Origin: an uncultured Clostridia bacterium
GTDB lineage: Bacteria; Bacillota; Clostridia; Oscillospirales; Oscillospiraceae
DNA length: 33,302 nucleotides
NCBI GenBank assembly: GCA_946186375.1
Contig: CAMHMZ010000030.1
Span: forward strand, 1-33,302
Reading direction: 5' to 3'
Below are positions 1-6,329 of the stretch, one piece after another. A program made the translations under genes and the position numbers. Position 1 is the stretch's first letter; each line of letters starts with the position of its first letter. Below the pieces are notes generated by a model. That model was not told where the DNA came from. It worked only from the letters and a program-made list of their open reading frames with translations, and did no database searches.

Positions 1-60
1 TCGTGAAGCGCCCCTACGATGAAAATGCCACTTTATTACGTTCTATCCTTCGTTTCCCTT

Positions 61-148
61 CATTCCTCGCTCCTAACTCCTCATTCCTCATTGTTTTCAA
101 ACTCTAATTTATCGTTCTCCTAAAAACTAAAAACTGAAAACTAAAAAC
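61..148 (-). repeat. Composite heptad-repeat element (left copy)
   Basis: Non-coding stretch downstream of tatD made of two degenerate 7-bp tandem arrays. On the plus strand, 61-95 reads as units CATTCCT, CGCTCCT, AACTCCT, CATTCCT, CATTGTT; 121-148 reads as TAAAAAC, TAAAAAC, TGAAAAC, TAAAAAC. A 25-bp AT-rich spacer separates them. Read on the minus strand, the order is GTTTTTA-type heptads, a GAGAACG-containing spacer, AGGAATG-type heptads, then AGGGAAACG. The same order occurs on the plus strand at the right end of the window (33223-33302). The pattern is seen directly; function and family are unknown. It is not a CRISPR array, since the units are contiguous and only 7 bp long. I saw no gene in 1-152. 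Confidence 0.75.
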
Positions 149-152
149 TCTC

Positions 153-911
153 TCACCCTATTCCGAACAGCCGCCGGCCGTTTTCCGCGGCGAGGGCGGC
201 GATCTCGTTGCCGCTGCGGCCCAGCAGCTCGCCGATCTTGTCGGCCACGTAGCGGAGATTGCGCGAGTCGTTGCGCCTGCCGCGCATCGGCACGGGGCTG
301 AGATAGGGGCTGTCCGTCTCGAGGAGGAGCCGCTCCGGCGGGCAGACGGCGAGCACCTCGGCCGCGCGGCGGTTGTTCTTATAGGTCACCGGCCCGTCGA
401 AGCCGAGATACCAGCCGCGCTTTATGAGCTCGCGCGCGGTCTCCGCGCTGCCGGAATAGCAGTGGAACACCCCGCGCAGTCCGGGATAGTCGCTCACGAT
501 CTCCAGGCAGTCGCCGTGCGCGTCGCGGTCGTGCACGATGACGGGCTTGTCAAGCTCCAGCGCCAGCTCGAGCTGCGCGCGGAAAAGCGCCTTTTGCTCG
601 TCCTTGCGGCTGTCGTCCCAGTAGTAGTCCAGGCCGATCTCTCCGATGGCGACGCATTTTTCATGCGCGGCGAGGGCGCGGATCGTCTCCAGCGAGCCCG
701 TGTAGCTTTTCAGCTCCTCCGGGTGAAAGCCCACCGCCGCGTAGACGAAGGGATACTCCTCCGCCAGCGCGAGGGCGCGGCGGCTGCTCTCCTCGTCGCA
801 GCCGGGATCGACGATCAGCTCGACGCCCGCCTCGTGCAGCGCGGGCAGAAGCTCCGCGCGGTCGGCGTCGAAGGCCTCGTCGTCGTAATGGGCGTGGGTA
901 TCGAAGAACAT
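153..911 (-). CDS. tatD: TatD family metal-dependent hydrolase (DNase)
   Basis: A 252-residue TIM-barrel hydrolase of the TatD family, which cleaves DNA (3'-5' exonuclease or AP-type activity in studied members) using two metal ions in the cytoplasm. Visible metal-ligand motifs in order are the N-terminal DTHAHYDD, the GEIGLDYY segment with its Glu, a His in PVIVHDRDAHGD, a His in GVFHCYSGS, and LLLETDSPYL with the C-terminal Asp. Length is normal for the family. Two starts are possible: a GTG at 917 overlapping the upstream stop as GTGA, and the ATG at 911. I prefer 911 because the AGGTGG element sits 7 bases before it but only 1 base before the GTG, and MFFDTHAH matches family N-termini. 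It is the last gene of the azlC-azlD-methyltransferase-tatD unit. No terminator hairpin is obvious downstream, only the heptad repeats. Confidence 0.93.
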   Translation of the reverse strand: MFFDTHAHYDDEAFDADRAELLPALHEAGVELIVDPGCDEESSRRALALAEEYPFVYAAVGFHPEELKSYTGSLETIRALAAHEKCVAIGEIGLDYYWDDSRKDEQKALFRAQLELALELDKPVIVHDRDAHGDCLEIVSDYPGLRGVFHCYSGSAETARELIKRGWYLGFDGPVTYKNNRRAAEVLAVCPPERLLLETDSPYLSPVPMRGRRNDSRNLRYVADKIGELLGRSGNEIAALAAENGRRLFGIG

Positions 912-913
912 GG

Positions 914-2125
914 TCACACCACCTGGAAAAGATAGAATTTCAGATATTCCGTCTCCGGCACGTTCCAGAGGATCGGATGGTCCGGCGCTTGCTGGCGGGC
1001 CTCGATCTGCCGCAGCTCCACCTGGGCGTCGCGCGCGGCGGCGCGCAGCATGTTCTCGAAGCGCTCGTGCGGCATGAAGTGGCTGCAGGAGGCCGTGGCG
1101 AAATAGCCGCCGCGCGGCAGCAGCTGCAGGGCGCGGAGATTGATCTCCTTGTAGCCGCGCTCGGCGTTCGCGGCCGTGCGCCGGGATTTCGTAAAGGCGG
1201 GCGGGTCGAGGATGATGAAGTCATAGGGCGCGCCGCCCTCGGCCCTGAGCCGCGGCAGAAGCTCGAAGACGTCCTCGGTCAGAAAGTCCATGCGCTCCTC
1301 GAGGCCGTTTCGCACGGCGTTGGCGCGGGCCATCTCGATGGCGGAGGCGGACACGTCCACCGCCGTCACGTGCTCGGCCCCGCCGCGGGCGGCGTTGAGC
1401 GCGAAGGAGCCCGTGTGCGTGAAGCAGTCGAGCACGCGCCGCCCCCCGGCCAGGCGCGCGACCGCGAGGCGGTTGTACTTCTGGTCGAGAAAGAAGCCGG
1501 TTTTCTGTCCGTTTTCCACGTCCACGGCATAAATGACGCCGTTTTCGCAGATCTCCGTGCGCGTCTCGCCCCCGCCCAGGAGCCAGCCCTTACCCTGCGG
1601 CAGGCCCTCCTTTTCGCGCAGGGGCAGGTCGTTGCGCTCATAGAGGCCGCGGATGTCCTGTCCGTCGGCGCGCAGCACTTCCAGCAGCAGCGGGAAGAGC
1701 TCCTCCTTGCGCCGCTCGAGTCCGACCGAGAGCGTCTGCGCGACGAGGATGTCGTGATAGCGGTCCACCGTGAGGCCGGGGAAGCCGTCGGCCTCGCCGT
1801 GGATGAGACGGCAGGCGTCGATATCCGGGCCCATGACGGCCTTGCGGTAGTCCCAGGCGTAGCGGAAGCGGCGGCTCCAGAAGGCCGCGTCGAAGCGGTC
1901 GTTGGCATTGCGGGAGAGAAGGCGCAGCCGGATGCGGCTGTGCAGGCTCACAAAGCCCGTGCCGAGATACTTCCCCTTCTCACTCACGGCGTCGGCCAGC
2001 GCGCCGTTTTCGCACTCCGGCGCCTCGAGCACCTCCGCCTCATAGATCCAGGGGTGTCCCTGCTCGACCCAGCGCGTCCCCTTGGCGGAGATGACAAAGC
2101 GCGGATAGTCACGTTCTGTTTTCAT
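914..2125 (-). CDS. RlmI-like class I SAM-dependent rRNA (cytosine-C5) methyltransferase
   Basis: A 403-residue methyltransferase of the RlmI/YccW type, expected to place a 5-methyl group on a cytosine of 23S rRNA with S-adenosylmethionine as donor. The N-terminal ~75 residues look like a PUA RNA-binding domain (ending near SRIRLRLLSR). The C-terminal half is a Rossmann methyltransferase with the SAM loop around DCFTHTGSFALNAARGG, the acidic VTAVDVSASAIEMA strand, the catalytic LDPPAFTKS motif and a TASCSH segment, as in COG1092 members. The ATG is preceded by AAGAGG. The stop overlaps the region of the tatD start, so the two are translationally coupled. The exact target base cannot be read from sequence; RlmK-like or other COG1092 specificity is possible. 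Confidence 0.9.
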   Translation of the reverse strand: MKTERDYPRFVISAKGTRWVEQGHPWIYEAEVLEAPECENGALADAVSEKGKYLGTGFVSLHSRIRLRLLSRNANDRFDAAFWSRRFRYAWDYRKAVMGPDIDACRLIHGEADGFPGLTVDRYHDILVAQTLSVGLERRKEELFPLLLEVLRADGQDIRGLYERNDLPLREKEGLPQGKGWLLGGGETRTEICENGVIYAVDVENGQKTGFFLDQKYNRLAVARLAGGRRVLDCFTHTGSFALNAARGGAEHVTAVDVSASAIEMARANAVRNGLEERMDFLTEDVFELLPRLRAEGGAPYDFIILDPPAFTKSRRTAANAERGYKEINLRALQLLPRGGYFATASCSHFMPHERFENMLRAAARDAQVELRQIEARQQAPDHPILWNVPETEYLKFYLFQVV

Positions 2126-2149
2126 GAAAAACCTCTTGTTCGGATATCT

Positions 2150-2467
2150 TTAAAACACCAGCTGCACCAGCAGCATATAGCAGACGGTGCCGCCGACGAT
2201 GCTCAAGATCGTGCTGCGCCGCCAGACGTAGCTCAGCACCGTCACGGCCGAAGCGATCAGCTCCGGCAGCCAGGTCACGGGCGACGCGAAGGAGACCTGG
2301 CGCAGGCAGTAGACCACCAGCATGGCCATGGTCGCCGCCGGCAGGACGCGGCTGAGATAGGCCACGACGGGCGGCGTCTCCCGCCGGGAGAAGGCCGCGA
2401 AGGGCAGGAAGCGCAGAAAGGCCGTCACAAGGCCGCAGACAAGGATGATTTGGGCGGCATGGCTCAT
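2150..2467 (-). CDS. azlD: AzlD family branched-chain amino acid transport protein
   Basis: A 105-residue hydrophobic protein with about four membrane segments, the small partner of AzlC. Family members export branched-chain amino acids and analogues such as 4-azaleucine as an AzlCD pair. The start is the ATG at 2467, whose first base overlaps the azlC stop as ATGA, giving translational coupling. The same frame stays open upstream through azlC as an apparent 337-codon ORF, but the upstream part is a high-GC shadow without protein features. The fragment FLRFLPFAAFSRRETPPVV, with its conserved R and P residues, is typical of AzlD. Confidence 0.9.
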   Translation of the reverse strand: MSHAAQIILVCGLVTAFLRFLPFAAFSRRETPPVVAYLSRVLPAATMAMLVVYCLRQVSFASPVTWLPELIASAVTVLSYVWRRSTILSIVGGTVCYMLLVQLVF

Positions 2468-3156
2468 GTCTCCGCCCCCTTCCGTCTGCGCAGGAGCAGC
2501 AGCCCCAGCACAATGAGCAGCATGGCGGGCAGCAGAAAGCTCTGCGCGCCGAAGACGAGGCGGCACAGCAGCGTCGCCAGAAAGCCCGTCAGCGCCGCGG
2601 CGTGATCCTTCGTGCTCAGCCACTGATCCGTGACGACGGTGATGAAGAGCGCCGTCAGCGCGAAATCCAGGCCCTCGGTGTTGAAGCGCAGGACGTCCCC
2701 CAGCGCGCCGCCCAGCACGGAGCCGAGCACCCAGCTCGCCTGATCGAGCAGCGTGACGAGGAAATAATAGCGGGGCTTGTCCTCCTCTGCCAGCTCCTTC
2801 GGCGGATGGCAGACCAGCGAATAGGTCTCGTCCGAGAGGGCGTAGATGAGATATGGCCGGTAGCGCCCCGCGCCGCGGTAGGCCCCGGTCATGGACAGCC
2901 CGTACAGAAGGTGCCGCGCGTTGACGAGCAGGGTCGTCAGCGCCGCGGTCAGCAGTCCCGCGCCGCCGGTGATGAGGTCGATGGCGAGAAACTGCATGGA
3001 TCCGGCGTAGATCACCGTGCTCATGGCCAGCGCCCACAGCGGCCCGTAGCCGCGCGTGCGCAGCAGCAGACCGAAGCCGATGCCGAGCACGACGTAGCCC
3101 GCCATCACGGGCGCCGTGGCCGTCAGGGCCAGACGGAACACGCTTTGTTTTTTCAT
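2464..3156 (-). CDS. azlC: AzlC family branched-chain amino acid exporter, large subunit
   Basis: A 230-residue integral membrane protein of the AzlC/YgaZ family, the large subunit of the AzlCD branched-chain amino acid exporter. It begins MKKQSVFRLAL and carries about seven to eight hydrophobic segments. Diagnostic stretches are GYVVLGIGFGLLLRTRGYGP, YAGSMQFLAIDL and the NARHLLYGLSM loop. An in-frame ATG 20 codons upstream (3216) would place the promoter -10 inside the gene, so I start at 3156. A -10/-35 pair lies at 3189-3216 on the minus strand. azlD overlaps its end by 4 bases. It is the first gene of a four-gene unit that also carries two housekeeping nucleic-acid enzymes. Confidence 0.92.
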   Translation of the reverse strand: MKKQSVFRLALTATAPVMAGYVVLGIGFGLLLRTRGYGPLWALAMSTVIYAGSMQFLAIDLITGGAGLLTAALTTLLVNARHLLYGLSMTGAYRGAGRYRPYLIYALSDETYSLVCHPPKELAEEDKPRYYFLVTLLDQASWVLGSVLGGALGDVLRFNTEGLDFALTALFITVVTDQWLSTKDHAAALTGFLATLLCRLVFGAQSFLLPAMLLIVLGLLLLRRRKGAET

Positions 3157-3188
3157 GGGGCATCCCACCCTTGGGACAGTTTTATCCA

Positions 3189-3216
3189 AGTATATCATGC
3201 CGGAGAAAAATTGCAA
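3189..3216 (-). promoter_or_regulatory. Promoter of azlC-azlD-methyltransferase-tatD
   Basis: On the minus strand, TTGCAA (3211-3216), a 16-bp spacer and TATACT (3189-3194), about 30 bp before the azlC start. It is divergent from the DUF364 gene promoter. Confidence 0.65.
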
Positions 3217-3263
3217 GCAAAGGCGAAAAGTCGCGTCCGATCCGATCGGTCTTTACCGAAAGC

Positions 3264-3292
3264 TTGTCAGCCTGCGGCGGAGGTGTTACAAT
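3264..3292 (+). promoter_or_regulatory. Promoter of the DUF364-degV unit
   Basis: TTGTCA (3264-3269), a 17-bp spacer and TACAAT (3287-3292), followed 38 bp later by a start codon with a GGGAGG ribosome site. Close to the sigma-A consensus. Confidence 0.7.
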
Positions 3293-3330
3293 AACGAAAA
3301 CGACCATCAAAAACGACGGGAGGCGAGGCC

Positions 3331-4056
3331 ATGGACACCCGTGAGCTCTATTCCGCACTCTGTGCCGACGTTCCGGCCGGAGAGAGGATCACCGACGCGC
3401 TGCAGGGGCCGCTCTGGGCGCTGGCAGAGACGGAGCGCGGCAGCGGCCTTGCCATGTTCACCCCAGGGCGCAGCCGCGAGGCGCTTTTCCCCGGAGGTCT
3501 CCGGGGGCTGGAGGCGCGCGAGGCCGCGCAGGCCGCCGCGAGCTGGAACCTCGAGGAGGCCGGGCAGGCACTCGCCGCCGTCAACGCCGCCTGCAACCGC
3601 TTTGACCGGGCCGAGGCGCTCGGCGCCTGCTGCGGCGGGCACTACGCCGATGGGCTGGAGCTTGAAGGGAAGACCGTCGCGCTGATCGGGCACATGCACG
3701 GCCCGGCCGGGCTGCGCAAGAAGGCCAGAGAGGTCTATGTCCTTGAGCGCGCGCCGCAGGACGGGGACTACCCCGACGCCGCCTGCGACTGGCTCCTCCC
3801 CCGCTGCGACCTTGTGATCATCACGGGCAGCAGCCTGGTCAACAAAACGCTGCCGCATCTGCTGTCGCTGTGCGAAAACGCCTTTACGATCCTCACCGGT
3901 CCCTCGGTGCCGCTGTGCCCGTCGCTGCTGGACTTCGGGATCGACCGGCTCTCCGGCGTCATCGTCCGGGACCGGGAGGGTCTGCGCCGCTCCGTGCTCG
4001 CGGGTGAGCACGGCAGCCCCCTGCGCTACGCCGAGCCCTTCACCCTCTGCCGCTGA
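3331..4056 (+). CDS. DUF4213/DUF364 domain protein (putative heavy-metal chelation)
   Basis: A 241-residue soluble protein resembling the DUF4213 (N-terminal) plus DUF364 (C-terminal, 'putative heavy-metal chelation') family. Visible hallmarks are an N-terminal GERITDAL segment, the middle SWNLEEAGQALAAVNAACN stretch, VALIGHMHG beginning a Rossmann-like half, VYVLERAPQDGDYPD, CDLVIITGSSLVNKTLPHLL and LTGPSVPLCP. Family members are found in anaerobes near metal or cofactor genes, but their biochemical role is not established. The gene has its own promoter and a GGGAGG ribosome site. degV follows after 62 bp with no terminator, so the two are probably co-transcribed. I am confident of the family and make no claim on substrate. 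Confidence 0.82.
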   Translation: MDTRELYSALCADVPAGERITDALQGPLWALAETERGSGLAMFTPGRSREALFPGGLRGLEAREAAQAAASWNLEEAGQALAAVNAACNRFDRAEALGACCGGHYADGLELEGKTVALIGHMHGPAGLRKKAREVYVLERAPQDGDYPDAACDWLLPRCDLVIITGSSLVNKTLPHLLSLCENAFTILTGPSVPLCPSLLDFGIDRLSGVIVRDREGLRRSVLAGEHGSPLRYAEPFTLCR

Positions 4057-4118
4057 GGGCGGCGGCCTCCGCATCAAAAAACGTGCTCTGCACTGGAAAC
4101 AGAAAGGATCAAGAACCC

Positions 4119-5003
4119 ATGGCCGACTACATCATTGCCACCTCTTCCACCTCTGACCTGCCGCGCACCTGGCTGGACGCGCATCAGATCCCCTTCATCG
4201 CCTACAGCTACACCGTCAACGACCAGCCCCGGGAGGACGACTGCCGCGAGGAGTCCCGCGCCGCCGTCTACGCGGGCATGCGCCGGGGCGACAGGCTGAA
4301 GACCTCGATGATCAACGAGTTTATCTATCTCGACTTTTTCCGCGAGCTGCTCGCGAGCGGGAAAAACGTCCTGTTTCTCGATATGTCCCAGAAGATGTCC
4401 GTCTCCTACGAAAACGCGCAGAAGGCCGCCGAGATGGCGCGGCCGGAATTCCCGGGGCAGACGCTCTATGTGATGGACACGCGCTGCATCTCCGGTGGGC
4501 TGGGCCTGCTGGTCAAAAACCTCGTGCGCCGCATGGAGGAGGGCGCGAGCTTTGACGAGGTCGTCGCCTGGGGCGAGGAGAACAAGCTGAAGATCGCCCA
4601 CCGCTTCACCGTGGACGACCTCAACTACCTCAAGGCGGGCGGCCGCGTCTCCAACGCCTCGGCGCTGGTGGGCTCGCTTCTGAACATCAAGCCCGTGCTG
4701 TACGTGCCCGACGGCGGCACGCTCGACGTGGCCAAAAAGGCCCGCGGCCGCAAGGCGGCGCTGCAGGCCATCATCGACGGCGTGCTGCACGATCTGAGCC
4801 TCATCGACCCCAGCGGCGTGGAGTTCAACATCCTGCACGCCGACTGTCTCGCGGACGCCGAGAAGGTCCGCGACGCGATCCGCGCGGCCTATCCGCAGGT
4901 CGGTGCGATCGAGATCACGCAGCTCGGCGTCGTGATCGGTGCGCACTGCGGCCCCGGTCTGCTGACGGTCTTCTACCTCTGCGCCGGCCGCCAGCCGGAA
5001 TAA
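4119..5003 (+). CDS. DegV family fatty-acid-binding protein
   Basis: A 294-residue DegV-fold protein. Characterised relatives are FakB proteins, which present a bound fatty acid to the kinase FakA for phosphorylation. Visible features are the N-terminal YIIATSSTSDLP, the KTSMINEFIYLDFFRELLASG region, DTRCISGGLGLLVKNL, FTVDDLNYLKAGGRVSN (the best-conserved DegV stretch), LLNIKPVLYV and the C-terminal VVIGAHCGPGLLTVFY with the conserved His and Gly. The ATG at 4119 is chosen because AAAGGAT lies 10 bases before it and the protein then begins at the family N-terminus. No fakA-like kinase lies in the window. A strong bidirectional terminator follows. Confidence 0.93.
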   Translation: MADYIIATSSTSDLPRTWLDAHQIPFIAYSYTVNDQPREDDCREESRAAVYAGMRRGDRLKTSMINEFIYLDFFRELLASGKNVLFLDMSQKMSVSYENAQKAAEMARPEFPGQTLYVMDTRCISGGLGLLVKNLVRRMEEGASFDEVVAWGEENKLKIAHRFTVDDLNYLKAGGRVSNASALVGSLLNIKPVLYVPDGGTLDVAKKARGRKAALQAIIDGVLHDLSLIDPSGVEFNILHADCLADAEKVRDAIRAAYPQVGAIEITQLGVVIGAHCGPGLLTVFYLCAGRQPE

Positions 5004-5021
5004 AGCAATCATCGGAACGAT

Positions 5022-5066
5022 AAAGAGGAACGGTTTTCAAAGCGTGAAAACCGTTCCTCTTTTTTT
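5022..5066. terminator. Bidirectional intrinsic terminator between degV and rnz
   Basis: An 18-bp perfect stem (5022-5039 with 5045-5062), a 5-base loop, and T-runs on both sides. It serves the convergent degV (plus) and rnz (minus) genes; the plus-strand T-run overlaps the rnz stop codon. Confidence 0.93.
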
Positions 5067-6018
5067 ATTCTTCTTCAAATCTAAGCGTTTCGCGCAGGCC
5101 GTCGAAGCCGCAGCGGGCTGCGGGAAAGCTCTGCGCGGCGTTTGGCAGGGTCGCCTCCGGGTCTGTCAGCGCCTGGGAAAAATGCGTCAGCCACAAGCGC
5201 CGCACCCCGGCCCGGGCGGCCAGCTCCGCGGCATGGCGGAAGGTGCTGTGGCCCCAGAGGGCCGCCTCCGCCTCCTGCTCATCCTCGCCGTAGGTGGCAT
5301 CGTGCAGCAGCAGATCCGCCCCGGCCGCGGCCTTCTCCAGCGCCGCGCAGGGTCTCGTGTCGCCTGAAAAGACGACGCGCAGCCCCCGCCGGGGCGGGCC
5401 CTGCAGCTCGGATGCGCGTACGATCCACCCCTCGGCTCTGAGCGCTTCGCCGTCAAGGAGCACCGGCTCCCCGGGCGCGGCGGCCGCGAGCGTTTTCCAC
5501 AGCTTCACCGGCACGCCCAGCGCCTGCGCACGCTCGGGCAGAAAGCGCGGCGCACGCTTGAGTGAGAAGGCATAGCCGAGGCTCGGCACGCGGTGCTCGG
5601 TCGGAAAGGCGCGCAGCTGCGCCCCCCGCGGCCACTGCGCGGAAAGCTCCTGCAGCCGCAGCGTCCCGGCGGGCAGCGCGCGCAGGGGAAAGCTCAGCTC
5701 GCCCGCCAGCCGGGCGATGGGCTGCAGCACTTCGCCGAGGCCCTCCGGCCCCGTCACATAGAGCGGCTCCGTCCGGCCGAGGGCGCTCATGGTCTGCAGC
5801 AGGCCCGGCAGGCCGAAGATGTGATCGCCGTGGTAGTGCGTGAGAGCGATGAGATCGATGCGCCGGGGACTGACGTGCTCCCGCCGGAGCGCCGTCTGTG
5901 TGCCCTCGCCGCAGTCGAAGAGGAGCTCCCGCCCCGCGCAGCGCAGCACGGCGGCGCTCAGCGCGCGCCCCGGCGCGGGCATCGTCGCCCCGCAGCCGAG
6001 CAGGATGACCTCGATCAT
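5065..6018 (-). CDS. rnz: Ribonuclease Z (tRNA 3'-end endonuclease)
   Basis: A 317-residue metallo-beta-lactamase-fold nuclease that removes 3' trailers from tRNA precursors using two zinc ions. Seen in order: ILLGCGATMPAPGR (family N-terminus), LFDCGEGTQ, the zinc motif THYHGDHIFGLPGL, an exosite-like arm with a conserved PTEHRVPSLGYAF His segment, VFSGDTRPC with its Asp, LLHDATYG, and a C-terminal LTHFS His. Length agrees with RNase Z (about 300-320), longer than generic MBL hydrolases. The start overlaps the upstream glutaredoxin-like gene stop as ATGA, so translation is coupled. It is the last gene of a four-gene minus-strand unit. Confidence 0.92.
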   Translation of the reverse strand: MIEVILLGCGATMPAPGRALSAAVLRCAGRELLFDCGEGTQTALRREHVSPRRIDLIALTHYHGDHIFGLPGLLQTMSALGRTEPLYVTGPEGLGEVLQPIARLAGELSFPLRALPAGTLRLQELSAQWPRGAQLRAFPTEHRVPSLGYAFSLKRAPRFLPERAQALGVPVKLWKTLAAAAPGEPVLLDGEALRAEGWIVRASELQGPPRRGLRVVFSGDTRPCAALEKAAAGADLLLHDATYGEDEQEAEAALWGHSTFRHAAELAARAGVRRLWLTHFSQALTDPEATLPNAAQSFPAARCGFDGLRETLRFEEE

Positions 6019-6299
6019 GTGGCTCTCAGCGCCTCGTCGAAGGCCGCGCGCAGGGCGTTTCGGATGGTCTCATAGCTCTGTCCGGGCCGGGCCTCATAGA
6101 GCTTTCGTCCGTCCAGAAACACGGAGGGCACATAATAATAGTCCCGCGCCCCGGCAAGCTCCGGCTGCTCGCTCTCCTCGATCCAGCGGATCGGCAGCGC
6201 GGCGTAGGCCTCCTTCTCCGCCCTCAACTCCTCCGCGGCACGGCGGGCGCTGACGCAGTAGGGGCAGTTTGTCAGATAAAACAGCTCCAGTTCCTTCAT
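6015..6299 (-). CDS. Glutaredoxin/thioredoxin-like small redox protein
   Basis: A 94-residue thioredoxin-fold protein with the active site CPYC at residues 13-16 (LTNCPYCVSARRA) and a cis-Pro in YVPSVFLDGRKLYE, both hallmarks of glutaredoxin-like proteins. It probably catalyses thiol-disulfide exchange in the cytoplasm; without an obvious glutathione system it may be recycled by another reductase. The ATG is preceded by GGGAGG. It lies 30 bp after the long zinc-ribbon gene and overlaps rnz by 4 bp. Its link to those neighbours is positional only. Confidence 0.85.
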   Translation of the reverse strand: MKELELFYLTNCPYCVSARRAAEELRAEKEAYAALPIRWIEESEQPELAGARDYYYVPSVFLDGRKLYEARPGQSYETIRNALRAAFDEALRAT

Positions 6300-6329
6300 G
6301 CTTTTTCCTCCCTGTCTGCACCGGCCGCG

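Noticed and set aside
61..148. CRISPR array or phage attachment site
   Set aside because: Units are 7 bp and contiguous with no spacers, no cas or integrase gene is in the window, and the arrays are degenerate.
2150..3163. An apparent 337-residue AzlC-AzlD region fusion in the azlD frame
   Set aside because: Only the last 105 residues are protein-like. The azlC frame encodes a complete AzlC with a normal stop, and azlD has its own ATG overlapping that stop.
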